From contig JAEBDY010000018.1 of assembly GCA_049997955.1 (NCBI GenBank), positions 62,001-126,000 on the forward strand: DNA of 64,000 nucleotides. The letters are read 5' to 3'. A model generated the notes under the pieces. The model was not told where the DNA came from and searched no databases. It saw nothing but the letters and a program-made list of their open reading frames with translations. Position numbers and translations under genes: made by a program. This document shows positions 51,293-59,463 of this stretch, in pieces (within the stretch, counting starts at the first letter, position 1; the number at the start of each line of letters is the position of its first letter). This DNA comes from Umezawaea sp049997955 (GTDB lineage Bacteria > Actinomycetota > Actinomycetes > Mycobacteriales > Pseudonocardiaceae).

Positions 51293-52382
51293 GCGGCCAC
51301 GCCAGTCGCACGGTGGTGCCGCCGCCGGGCCGCGAGTCGACCGTGGCGCGGCCGCCGACGGCGGCCATCCGCTCCACCAGCGAGCCGCGGATGCCCCGGC
51401 GGTGCTCCGGCACGTCGAGGGGGTCGAACCCGCGCCCGCCGTCGGTCACCGTGACCACCAGTCCTCGGCCGGACGCGACGACGTCGAGCCCCGCCTCGCT
51501 CACGCCCGCGTGCCGCTCGACGTTGGCCATCGCCTCGCGCACGGCCCGCACCAGCGCCAACGTGACCGGCACCGGCAGCAGCGGCACCTGTTCCCAGCGG
51601 GTGTCGACGTCGAGGGGGCTCTGCTCGACCACCGACCGCAGCGACGACTCCACGTCCACCAGCCGGTCCTCCAGCTCCGGTCCGCCGGGCGAGCCGGTCA
51701 GCACGTCCAGGTCGCGCCTGGCGAAGTCGGCGACGTCCGCCGGAACGGACGTGCGGCTGCCGACCAGCAGGAACGTCGCCGACGCGGTGTCGTGCAGCAG
51801 CGCCAGGTACTCGCGTTCCCGCCGACGCCGCTCACGGGCCAGCACCTCCGCCCGTTCCAGCGCCGCCTGCCGGACGCGCAGCCCGTCGACACCGCGGGCC
51901 GAGCGGACCAGCAGCAGGAACGCCACCCTGGCCAGCACGCACTCGACCACCACGCGCAGGATCGCCACCGGCGGACCGCCCGCGACCACGAACACGGCGA
52001 GCAGCGCGGCCGTGACGGGCACCGTGACCTTGAGCGGCCACTCCCACTGGAGCGTGATCGCGGTGATGGTGAGGACGTTGAGCGCCCACAGGTTCGGCCC
52101 GGACGCCGTCCACGCCTGCGTCGCGCAGATCGCCCCGGCCCGCACGACCGCCAGTGCGAGCGCGACCGCCGTGCCGCGCGTGCCGGGCGCGCTGTCGGCC
52201 ACCGCGGTGACCAGCACCAGCGCGAGCAGCCCGAGACCCGTCGACGCCGCGCCGTCCGGCACCGCGAGCACGCCGAACACGCTGATCAACGACAACCCGA
52301 TCCCGCGCACGGGGCCCGCGAAGCGGTCGACGGCCACGCGGAAGCCGGTCTCGACGGCGCCGGGGGCCGACGTCGGTGGCAT
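51285..52382 (-). CDS. Sensor histidine kinase, HisKA_3-like
   Basis: The 365-residue kinase has about six membrane helices (30-160), a coiled coil, and a phospho-acceptor H197 in EYLALLHDTASATFLLVGSR. The HATPase domain is intact (N-box REAMANVERHAG, DGGRGFD, GIRGSLVERM). ATG 52380-52382 has GGGGGAG upstream. First gene of the three-gene operon. Confidence 0.87.
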   Translation of the reverse strand: MPPTSAPGAVETGFRVAVDRFAGPVRGIGLSLISVFGVLAVPDGAASTGLGLLALVLVTAVADSAPGTRGTAVALALAVVRAGAICATQAWTASGPNLWALNVLTITAITLQWEWPLKVTVPVTAALLAVFVVAGGPPVAILRVVVECVLARVAFLLLVRSARGVDGLRVRQAALERAEVLARERRRREREYLALLHDTASATFLLVGSRTSVPADVADFARRDLDVLTGSPGGPELEDRLVDVESSLRSVVEQSPLDVDTRWEQVPLLPVPVTLALVRAVREAMANVERHAGVSEAGLDVVASGRGLVVTVTDGGRGFDPLDVPEHRRGIRGSLVERMAAVGGRATVDSRPGGGTTVRLAWPHG

Positions 52383-52462
52383 CGCTCCCCCAGACGTCGT
52401 GGTTGCGGCTGAGTGGAGTATTCCGGGTCGGCGGTTCGGGTGCAGCCCGGAGATCGTCGAGA

Positions 52463-53506
52463 TCAGGTGTCGCGGCGGCCGAGCGCGGCGAACACGGGCA
52501 GCAGGAGCAGGGACAGCATCAACCTCGTCATCTGGAAGGCCATGACCAGCGGCGTGTTCGACTCGGTCGCGAGCGACAGGCCGAGGACCGCGGACAGGCC
52601 TCCCGGTGTGGACGCGAGGTAGGCGTCGTGGGTGCTGATCGTCGTGGCGCGGCTGAGGCCGTACCCGATCAGCGCGCAGGCGGCGACGGTCGCCACGATC
52701 TGCACGCCCGCCAGCGGCAGCACGCGTGCCACGGCGCGGAGTTTCGCCAGGGACAGGGAGAAACCGGTCTGGAGGCCGACGACGAGGAACGCGGCGCCAA
52801 GCGCCGCGGTCGGCATCGCGGGGTTCCCGAAGAGCCCGCTCGACGCCAGCCCGAAGGCCGCGAGCATGGGCCAGACGAGCGCCGCCCCGGCGAAGCCCAG
52901 CAGCCGGGTGGCCACCAGACCCGCCGCCACGGCGAGGACCGCGACCAGCGCGGACTTCGCCGTGGCGGCGGACACCTGGTCGCCGACCGCCCTCCCACCG
53001 GGGCCGAGCAGCAGGACCACGGCGGGCATCGAGACGAGGACGAGCAGCACGCGGAGGTACTGCACGACCATCACGACGTGCTCGTCCGCTCCGGCCTCGC
53101 GCGCGCCGGTGATGAAGCCGACCGCTCCCCCGGCCACCGAGGAGAACACGGCGGTGCGGCCGGACACGGTCGGCAGGAGGCGGAGGACCTGGCCGATCCC
53201 GATGCTGACGACCAGGGTGGCGGTCACCACGACGAGGATGGCGAGCCAGTGCCGGGCCACCTCGGCCAGCATCGTCCTGGTGGCCATGGCGCCGATGGAG
53301 GCGCCGAGCACCGCTTGCGCCGCCGCGCCCGCGAACCGGGTCGGCCTCGGTTCCCGACGGCCGGTGAGCGCCGCCGCCAGTCCACCCAGGACTCCCGCGA
53401 ACAGCAGGGCGGCCGGCACGTGGAGCCACGTGAGGACCAGTGCGGACAGCGCGGTGGTGAGGACGACGAGGAACCAGGGCAGGACGGGCGAACGGCGGGA
53501 GGACAC
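52463..53506 (-). CDS. AbrB-family (AbrB duplication) membrane transporter
   Basis: The 347-residue protein has ten or so hydrophobic helices in two homologous halves, each ending in the GAxxGxxxG-like pattern of the membrane AbrB/'ammonia monooxygenase' family (AGAAAQAVLGASIGAMATRTML; MPTAALGAAFLVVGLQTGFSLS). This family is not related to the DNA-binding AbrB. GTG 53504-53506 has GAGGAG upstream. It begins 43 bases after the DUF4387 gene, so it is probably the transporter of the same operon. Confidence 0.8.
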   Translation of the reverse strand: MSSRRSPVLPWFLVVLTTALSALVLTWLHVPAALLFAGVLGGLAAALTGRREPRPTRFAGAAAQAVLGASIGAMATRTMLAEVARHWLAILVVVTATLVVSIGIGQVLRLLPTVSGRTAVFSSVAGGAVGFITGAREAGADEHVVMVVQYLRVLLVLVSMPAVVLLLGPGGRAVGDQVSAATAKSALVAVLAVAAGLVATRLLGFAGAALVWPMLAAFGLASSGLFGNPAMPTAALGAAFLVVGLQTGFSLSLAKLRAVARVLPLAGVQIVATVAACALIGYGLSRATTISTHDAYLASTPGGLSAVLGLSLATESNTPLVMAFQMTRLMLSLLLLPVFAALGRRDT

Positions 53507-53549
53507 GATTCCGCTCCTCGTCGCGGTGGTGTTCCCACCACCGGAGTGG

Positions 53550-53870
53550 CTAGGGGACGAGCACGGCGAGCGGCACGTGGTGCTGGCCCGCGTGGACGTC
53601 CCGGTCGAAGAGGCTGCCCTGGCTGATCGGGCGGGGGTAGGAGATCTTGACGACGCGCAGCGAGGGGATGCGGAAGATCTGCACGCCCTCGGCCGGGACG
53701 TCGTAGAGCCTGGCTACGACGGCCTCGTTGACGAAGTCCTCGTTCGCGACGATCGCGTAGCCCGCGTCGTCGCGCATGAACAGCTCGATGGTGACCCAGA
53801 AGGGGCCCGCGTTCTTCGAGCGGACCTCCAGCGCCAGGTCGCCGAGGGTCGGACGGGCGGTGTCAGACAC
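53550..53870 (-). CDS. DUF4387 protein
   Basis: The 106-residue protein matches DUF4387 (RSKNAGPFWVTIELFMRDDAGYAIVANEDFV; EGVQIFRIPSLRVVKISYPRP). This small partner is nearly always beside AtuA/DUF1446 proteins. GTG 53870 overlaps the AtuA-like gene by eight bases. Probably a subunit of the same enzyme; function not known. Confidence 0.88.
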   Translation of the reverse strand: MSDTARPTLGDLALEVRSKNAGPFWVTIELFMRDDAGYAIVANEDFVNEAVVARLYDVPAEGVQIFRIPSLRVVKISYPRPISQGSLFDRDVHAGQHHVPLAVLVP

Positions 53871-55254
53871 GGGCGGCGGCCTTTCGGATGCTGGTGCGGA
53901 ACATGCCGGTCGGGGTCTCGGTGTCGACCACGTGGTTCAGGACGAACTCGTAGGCCGCGCCGCGCTCGGTCTCCGCGGGGGACGTGGGGAAGGCCAGGCT
54001 CGGCAGGTAGGCCATGTCCACCGCGGGCAGGTGCAGCATCAGCGGGTTGGCGACCTTCGCGACGGCCGTCGCGGTCGCCTGGTCGGCGGCCTGGACGAGC
54101 AGCATCACGCCGACCTCGCGGGCGAGGGAGGTCGCCGGGTCGAGGTGCCCGAGGACGGCGTTGTGGCCGTAGAGCCGGATGTCGAAGGCGTAGTCGGCGG
54201 GGTCGAGGCCGAGCGTCTGGCTCACCCGGCCGGTGAGGACCTGGCGGAGGAACTCGGCCCAGCCCTCGATGTCCTGGAGGATCAGCGGATCGCGGATCGC
54301 GGTGAACGACATGGTCTGGTAGCCGGTGATCCGGGCGCCTTCCAGCTTCACGGTGTGCTGGTCGGCGAGCTCGAACCGCGAGCCCTCGACGCGGACCCTG
54401 CGGTCGTCGAGGGCGGTGTAGACGGCGTCGGTGACGTCGATGGTGCCCGCGGGTTCGCGCATCCGGAACGGGTTCGCCGTCTCGTAGAGCATGTGCGCGG
54501 CCACCGAGTGCGGCGTGCAGGCGACGGACTCGTCGAGCGGTTCGATGACGAAACCGGTGTGGTCGATCGTGGCGAACACGCTGCCGGAGCGGGGGTTGGT
54601 CGTGCACTGGCCGCCGCACTCGACGATCTTCGAGGCGTGCCAGGTCGGTCCGGCGGGCATGCCCATCATGAGCGGGTACGCGGCGGCGACGGCGGTGTCG
54701 GTCGCGCGCCCGGCCAGGACGACGTCCGCTCCGGCCCGGAGCGCGGCGACGATGGGTTCGTGGCCCATCATCGCGACGATGTGGGTGCAGCTCTCCAGCG
54801 TCTCGGCCAGCAGTTCGCCCATGGGCGCCAAGGGGTGCACGCGGCCGGCGTCGAGGTGTTCCACGAGGTTCGCGGCCGTCTGCTCGCTGTGGATCGTCGC
54901 CACGGTGAGGTCGAGCCCGTCCTCGGCGATGATGTCGTCGACGATCTTCGCGACCCAGTCGACGCCCGAGTCCGTCCCGCTCGTGCCGCAGGAGCCGACG
55001 ATCAGCGGGATGCGGGCCGTCGCGGCCGCGCCGAGGAGGATCCGCAGGTCGCGGGAGACCGCCGCGGCGGCCGTCTTCGGCGTGCCAGAGCCCAGGTAGT
55101 AGGGGCCCGAGTCGGTGGAGCCGCCGTCGACGGCGATGACGTCGGCTCCCAGGGACAGGCCGCGCTCGATGGCGGCCACGTCGAACCCGGCGCCCAGCAT
55201 TCCCGAGGGCACCAGGATCCGCACTTCGTCGACTACCTCGTCCGGCTTGCTCAT
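53863..55254 (-). CDS. AtuA-like (DUF1446) acyclic terpene utilisation protein
   Basis: The 463-residue protein belongs to the AtuA/DUF1446 family, named from acyclic terpene (citronellol, geraniol) utilisation, although many members occur in other acid-catabolism operons. Markers are DEVRILVPSGMLGAGFDVAAIERGLSLGADVIAVDGGSTDSGPYYLGSG near the N-terminus and the central DVVLAGRATDTAVAAAYPLMMG. ATG 55252-55254 has GGGGAG six bases upstream. A palindrome shared with the MFS/GntR promoter region lies about 45 bp upstream. Without the acyl-CoA carboxylase genes of a terpene pathway, a carboxylic-acid substrate is as likely. Confidence 0.82.
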   Translation of the reverse strand: MSKPDEVVDEVRILVPSGMLGAGFDVAAIERGLSLGADVIAVDGGSTDSGPYYLGSGTPKTAAAAVSRDLRILLGAAATARIPLIVGSCGTSGTDSGVDWVAKIVDDIIAEDGLDLTVATIHSEQTAANLVEHLDAGRVHPLAPMGELLAETLESCTHIVAMMGHEPIVAALRAGADVVLAGRATDTAVAAAYPLMMGMPAGPTWHASKIVECGGQCTTNPRSGSVFATIDHTGFVIEPLDESVACTPHSVAAHMLYETANPFRMREPAGTIDVTDAVYTALDDRRVRVEGSRFELADQHTVKLEGARITGYQTMSFTAIRDPLILQDIEGWAEFLRQVLTGRVSQTLGLDPADYAFDIRLYGHNAVLGHLDPATSLAREVGVMLLVQAADQATATAVAKVANPLMLHLPAVDMAYLPSLAFPTSPAETERGAAYEFVLNHVVDTETPTGMFRTSIRKAAARV

Positions 55255-55291
55255 CCGCACTCCCCTGCACACTCGATGAGTTACTTTTGAC

Positions 55292-55307
55292 TTTTGCTAT
55301 AGCATAA
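55292..55307. promoter_or_regulatory. Probable GntR operator upstream of the AtuA operon
   Basis: TGCTATAGCA (55295-55304) is a perfect palindrome extended by TT/AA with one mismatch pair. The same ten bases occur at 56906-56915 next to the GntR gene, and both copies have ACTTTTGAC close on the same side, so both belong to one regulon. Confidence 0.7.
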
Positions 55308-55312
55308 CATGA

Positions 55313-55535
55313 TCACGGTCCACGCCGGTTCGCCGTGGGGACGTTCGTCGTGCACAGCACCGTCATCCCGAAAGCGCGCGAGCGGGACGACCCCGCGTGC
55401 CGAGGCGCCGTAGCCGACCAGGCCCAGTGTCGCGCCGCGCAGTTCGCGGCCACTCCCCCGCGGCCGGCGGCCGACGGCGACGCCGTTCGCGCAGGCCACC
55501 AGTGGTGATCAGGACCAGGGGCATCCCGTTCACAG
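55313..55535 (-). pseudogene. D-2-hydroxyacid dehydrogenase remnant
   Basis: Two minus-strand frames combine to a fragment of a D-isomer-specific 2-hydroxyacid dehydrogenase: RELRGATLGLVGYGASARGVV (the NAD-binding GxGxxxG context), then, after a frame change near 55370, AFGMTVLCTTNVPT followed by a stop at 55313. Only about 70 codons remain, and they overlap the 3' end of the MFS gene slightly. It is not functional. It suggests the catabolic operon once held a hydroxyacid dehydrogenase. Confidence 0.5.
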
Positions 55536-56834
55536 CACCTTCCCGACGCCCGAGGTCCGGCGGCGCGCCAGCGCCTGGATCCGCAGCACCGCGACCACCG
55601 CGAGCACGGCGAGCAGGCCCGCGTCGAGCAGCATGAAGCGCCAGCCGGAGAGGTCGACCATGCCGCCGACGACGGTGGGACCGACCAGTCCGCCCAACTG
55701 CCAGGTCACCGTGTACAGCCCGGTGTAGGTGCCGATCACGCGCACGGAGGGGGCGAGGTTCCACAGCACCACGGCGGCGTTGATGATGAACCCGGAGGCG
55801 CCGATGCCGGCCAGGGCCAGCGCGACCGTGGTGGCGGTCGCGGTCGGCACGACGGTGGCCAGGACCATCGCCGCGGCGAAGATCGCCATGCCGATCGCCA
55901 TCGTGCGCAGGCGGCCGATCCGTTCCGCCAGCAGCGCGGCGGGGTAGGCGGCGACCAGGAACGCCACGCCCGCGGGCAGCGTGAGCCCGCCCGCGTCACC
56001 GCGGGACAGGCCGACGGTCTCCATGGCGTACGGCGTCATCAGCGCCCGCGACGCCGCGTAGGCACCGGCGAAGAGCAGCACGGAGGCCAGCAGGAGCAGT
56101 TGGCTGCGGTCGACGTCGCGGAAGATGCCGCCCACGACCTCGCGCATGCGCACACCCCTGGCCGCGGGCGCCTCGGGGTTCTCCGCGGCGTTCCGGGCAT
56201 CGGCGGCGTCCTCGACGAGCGCGGTCCGGTAGGCCCTCGAACGGTTGTCGCGCACCCTCCACACCAGCACGCCCACCGCGAGGAACGCGATCGCGGACGG
56301 GACGACGAAGGCGAGGGTCGGGTGGCTGTCGACCAGCAGGACGCTGATGACCGCCGTCGTGACGGTGGTGAGCCCGGAGGCGATCTTCACCGCCGCGTTG
56401 CCTCGGCTGCGGCGTTCCGGCTCGATGAAGTCGGGCATCAGCGACTCGACGACGGGCTTGAAGCTGTTGCCCACCAAGGCGAAGAGGAACATCACGACGA
56501 CCAGCGACGCGAACGACCACGCGAGCGGGATGAGCAGGAAGAGGAGGGCCGAGGCGGGCATCACCACGGCGATGTAGGGCATCCGGCGCCCCCACCGGGT
56601 GCGGGTGTTGTCCGACCGGTTCCCCATCCACGGCTGGATGAAGATGCCGAGCAGGTTGTCCATGCCCATCAGCAGGCCCACGATCGCCGCGCTGCCGACG
56701 TGCTCGCGCAGCAGGGGCGGGACCTGCGCGTCGTAGAAGGTCCACATCGACTCCTGGGCGAACACCGCGAGCGCGCAGTAGAACGTGATCCCGCGTGCGG
56801 CCGCACGGTCGACGGGCGTGGTTACCGGCGTCAT
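55530..56834 (-). CDS. MFS transporter (SLC45/GPH-like)
   Basis: The 434-residue permease has about 12 membrane helices, a short central loop (about 205-235) and the cytoplasmic-loop motif GNRSDNTRTRWGRRMPYI between helices 2 and 3, similar to sugar or organic-acid transporters of the SLC45/GPH type. ATG 56832-56834 has GAAGGAA upstream. A GntR-type palindrome lies 71 bp upstream. Likely imports the compound handled by the AtuA operon. Confidence 0.87.
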   Translation of the reverse strand: MTPVTTPVDRAAARGITFYCALAVFAQESMWTFYDAQVPPLLREHVGSAAIVGLLMGMDNLLGIFIQPWMGNRSDNTRTRWGRRMPYIAVVMPASALLFLLIPLAWSFASLVVVMFLFALVGNSFKPVVESLMPDFIEPERRSRGNAAVKIASGLTTVTTAVISVLLVDSHPTLAFVVPSAIAFLAVGVLVWRVRDNRSRAYRTALVEDAADARNAAENPEAPAARGVRMREVVGGIFRDVDRSQLLLLASVLLFAGAYAASRALMTPYAMETVGLSRGDAGGLTLPAGVAFLVAAYPAALLAERIGRLRTMAIGMAIFAAAMVLATVVPTATATTVALALAGIGASGFIINAAVVLWNLAPSVRVIGTYTGLYTVTWQLGGLVGPTVVGGMVDLSGWRFMLLDAGLLAVLAVVAVLRIQALARRRTSGVGKVL

Positions 56835-56904
56835 GCGAGTTCCTTCGGTGGAGTCGAGCGGGCCAGGTGGACGCACGGGTCGTGGCGTGCGACACACCGT
56901 AAAG

Positions 56905-56916
56905 TTGCTATAGCAA
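56905..56916. promoter_or_regulatory. Probable GntR operator between MFS and GntR genes
   Basis: TTGCTATAGCAA is a perfect 12-bp palindrome placed 56 bp before the GntR start and 71 bp before the MFS start. On the minus strand a TTGACA (56917-56922 region) precedes it, suggesting it sits in the MFS promoter. Confidence 0.75.
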
Positions 56917-56971
56917 GATTGTCAAAAGTTTCTTAAGACTTAACCCATCGCACGTGCACTATCGTGGTGGC

Positions 56972-57691
56972 ATGTCCCGCGACACCCTGAGCACACTCAC
57001 GAACGACACGCTGGCCGACCGCTCGTACCGCGCGGTGCGCGAGGCCATCGGGTCCGGCGAGCTGCGGCCGGGCGAGAAGATCACCGAACGCGGGCTCGCC
57101 GAACGGCTGTCGGTCAGCCCCACCCCGGTGCGGGAGGCCATCCGGCGACTGGAGCAGGACGGGCTCATCGAGCGCACCGGCCCGCGCACGGTCGTCGTGG
57201 CCACGATCGGGGACACGGCGCGCCAGGACCTCGCCGAGGTCGAGATCGGCCTGCGCGGCCTGGTGGCGCGGTTCGCCGCCCGGCACGCCACCCCGGACCA
57301 GCTCGACCGGCTCGACGCGGTCCTCGACGAGGCCGACGACCTGCACATCGTCATCCGCAAGCGGCACGACGACGGCAAGCCCATCGACAAGCACCTCGAA
57401 ACGCTGCTCGACGCCATGCAGCGGTTCAACGACGGTGTGAACGCGTGCGCCGCGAACTCGGTCCTGGTCCGGCTGCTCGACCAGACCAGGGTCTTCTCCC
57501 CCTCGGAGCGCCGGACGCGCCTGCTGGAGCGGGTCGCGGTCGACAAGGAGTTCGGCCGGGACCGCTACGCCAGCCACCGCGCGCTGGTCCACGCCCTGCG
57601 CGCGGGCGACTCCACCGCCGCCGAGCAGATCGTCCTGGAGGACGCGCGCGGCGGCCTCAACGCCCTGCGCGGCGAACCGCGCCAGGGCTGA
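56972..57691 (+). CDS. GntR-family regulator, FCD subfamily
   Basis: The 239-residue regulator has an N-terminal winged helix (RSYRAVREAIGSGELRPGEKITERGLAERLSVSPTPVREAIRRLEQDGLIERTGPRTVVV) and a helical FCD ligand domain. FCD proteins respond to organic acids. The ATG at 56972 follows a TATCGT hexamer by seven bases, suggesting a leaderless mRNA. It probably represses itself, the MFS gene and the AtuA operon through the shared palindrome. Confidence 0.9.
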   Translation: MSRDTLSTLTNDTLADRSYRAVREAIGSGELRPGEKITERGLAERLSVSPTPVREAIRRLEQDGLIERTGPRTVVVATIGDTARQDLAEVEIGLRGLVARFAARHATPDQLDRLDAVLDEADDLHIVIRKRHDDGKPIDKHLETLLDAMQRFNDGVNACAANSVLVRLLDQTRVFSPSERRTRLLERVAVDKEFGRDRYASHRALVHALRAGDSTAAEQIVLEDARGGLNALRGEPRQG

Positions 57692-57716
57692 CCACCGCGC
57701 ACCGAACACCGGCGGC

Positions 57717-58307
57717 TCAGCCCGCGGGCGCCACCGCGCGGCGCACGCTGTCGCGCAGCAGGGCCCGGCGGCGCTCATGGGCGTCGGCGGGTTCGTCGGC
57801 GGTGGCCGCGTAGACGTTGCTGACCGGCGACCACGCCATCGACATGGCGATGACCATGGCCATCAGGTCGAACGGGTCGCCGTCGCGGACCACGCCCGCC
57901 GCCTGCGCCTCGGCGATGGTCCCCAGCTTGGTCCCGTCGAGGCGGTCGGCGTTCTCGACGAGGTGACCGGCGGGCCGGCGCTCCAGCCGGGCCCACGTGG
58001 CGAGTCGGATGAGGTCGGGGCGCCGGAGGTACTCGTCGTAGAGGCGCACGGCCCAGTCCGCCAGGTCGTCGGCGTCGATGGGCACGACGTTGACGATCCG
58101 TTCCAGGGACCCGAAGAAGATCGCGTCGAACAGCCCCTCCTTGTTGCCGAAGTAGGCGTAGAGCTGGGCCTTGTTGGTGCGCGCCGCGGCGACGACCCGT
58201 TCGATGCGGGCCCCGGCGATGCCGTGCTCGGCGAACTCGCGGGTGGCGACGTCGATGATGCGCTGCCGCGTGGCCGCGCCGCGGGCCGTCAGGTGCTGGT
58301 CGGACAT
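57717..58307 (-). CDS. TetR-family repressor
   Basis: The 196-residue regulator has a TetR helix-turn-helix (RQRIIDVATREFAEHGIAGARIERVVAAARTNKAQLYAYFGNKEGLFDAIF) and a helical ligand domain. It is divergent to a zinc alcohol dehydrogenase gene with 94 bp between them. An inverted repeat in that gap fits its operator, so it likely represses both genes. Confidence 0.92.
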   Translation of the reverse strand: MSDQHLTARGAATRQRIIDVATREFAEHGIAGARIERVVAAARTNKAQLYAYFGNKEGLFDAIFFGSLERIVNVVPIDADDLADWAVRLYDEYLRRPDLIRLATWARLERRPAGHLVENADRLDGTKLGTIAEAQAAGVVRDGDPFDLMAMVIAMSMAWSPVSNVYAATADEPADAHERRRALLRDSVRRAVAPAG

Positions 58308-58320
58308 GGCGCCACTCTAC

Positions 58321-58389
58321 AGACAGAACATTCGGTTTGCTTTCCTGCCGGATCCGACCTACGGTGAAATAGCAAACCGAACAGTCTGT
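58321..58389. promoter_or_regulatory. TetR operator pair and promoter of the alcohol dehydrogenase gene
   Basis: AGACAGAACATTCGGTTTGC (58321-58340) and AGCAAACCGAACAGTCTGT (58371-58389) are near-mirror copies with a common GCAAACCGAA core. Between them TTGCTT (58337-58342) and TACGGT (58360-58365), 17 bases apart, form a promoter for the plus strand. The copies overlap the -35 and the start region respectively. Confidence 0.65.
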
Positions 58390-58401
58390 TTAAGGAGAGC
58401 C

Positions 58402-59442
58402 ATGCGGAGCACCACCGGCTGGCAAGCGCAGGGTTCGACCGAGTTGCGCCGGGTGTCGATCCCCCGACGCGACCTCCGCCGCGACGACATCGCGGTGCGC
58501 GTGGACTTCTGCGGCGTCTGCCACACCGACCTGCACGCCGTCCGCGAGCACCGCGGCGAGGACTCGCCGGTGCTCGTGCCGGGCCACGAGTTCACCGGCG
58601 TGGTGACCGAGACCGGTCCGGACGTGACGGCCTTCCGGGTCGGCGACCCCGTCGCCGTCGGCAACATCGTCGATTCCTGCGGCACGTGCGCGATGTGCGC
58701 TGCGGGCCAGGAGAACTTCTGCCGCGAGTTCCCGACCTTGACCTACGGGGGCGCCGACCGCCACGACGGGACCCCGACGCTGGGCGCCTACTCCCGCGAA
58801 TACGTCGTGCGCGACCGGTTCGCCTACCCCCTGCCCGCCGGACTGGACCCGGCCGCGGCGGCGTCCCTGATGTGCGCCGGGATCACCGTGTGGGAACCGC
58901 TGCGGGCTCTCGGCGTGGGGCCGGGCACCCGCGTCGCGGTGAGCGGCCTCGGCGGATTGGGACACCTGGCGGTCAAGTTCGCCGCGGCCCTGGGCGCCGA
59001 GGTCACGGTCATCAGCCGGTCGGCCGACCGCGCGGCCGAGGCCGCCCGGCTCGGCGCCCACGACCTCGTCGACTCCACCGACCCCGACCGGATGGCCGCG
59101 GCCCGCGACCGGTTCGACGTCCTGGTCGACACCATCCCCGTCCCCCACGACATCGGCCCCTACCTGGGACTGGTCGCCGTGGACGGCACCCTCAGCCACC
59201 TGGGCCACCTCGGGTCCATCACCGTCGAGGCGCTCGACCTGCTCATCGGCCGCAAGAAGCTCAGCTCAGCGGGCAGCGGGGGCCGTCCCGCCACCGCCGC
59301 CATGCTCGACTTCTGCGCCGCCCACGACATCACCGCCGACATCGAGGTCCTCCCGTCGGCCCGCGTGGCGGAAGCCCTGGACCGCCTCGAACGCAACGAC
59401 GTCCGCTACCGCGTCGTCCTCGACCTGTCCGACCTGTCCTGA
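58402..59442 (+). CDS. Zinc-dependent alcohol dehydrogenase (medium-chain)
   Basis: The 346-residue MDR-family enzyme oxidises alcohols or reduces aldehydes with NAD(P). Catalytic zinc ligands are C37 (FCGVCHTD) and H62-E63 (GHEF). A structural zinc site is present as CGTCAMCAAGQENFC. The Rossmann motif is SGLGGLGHLAVK. It is similar to the YahK/AdhC cinnamyl-alcohol-dehydrogenase-like group. ATG 58402 has AAGGAGA upstream. Controlled by the divergent TetR, by position and operator. Substrate unknown. Confidence 0.9.
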   Translation: MRSTTGWQAQGSTELRRVSIPRRDLRRDDIAVRVDFCGVCHTDLHAVREHRGEDSPVLVPGHEFTGVVTETGPDVTAFRVGDPVAVGNIVDSCGTCAMCAAGQENFCREFPTLTYGGADRHDGTPTLGAYSREYVVRDRFAYPLPAGLDPAAAASLMCAGITVWEPLRALGVGPGTRVAVSGLGGLGHLAVKFAAALGAEVTVISRSADRAAEAARLGAHDLVDSTDPDRMAAARDRFDVLVDTIPVPHDIGPYLGLVAVDGTLSHLGHLGSITVEALDLLIGRKKLSSAGSGGRPATAAMLDFCAAHDITADIEVLPSARVAEALDRLERNDVRYRVVLDLSDLS

Positions 59443-59463
59443 CCGGGACCGGCGGCGCGCGGA

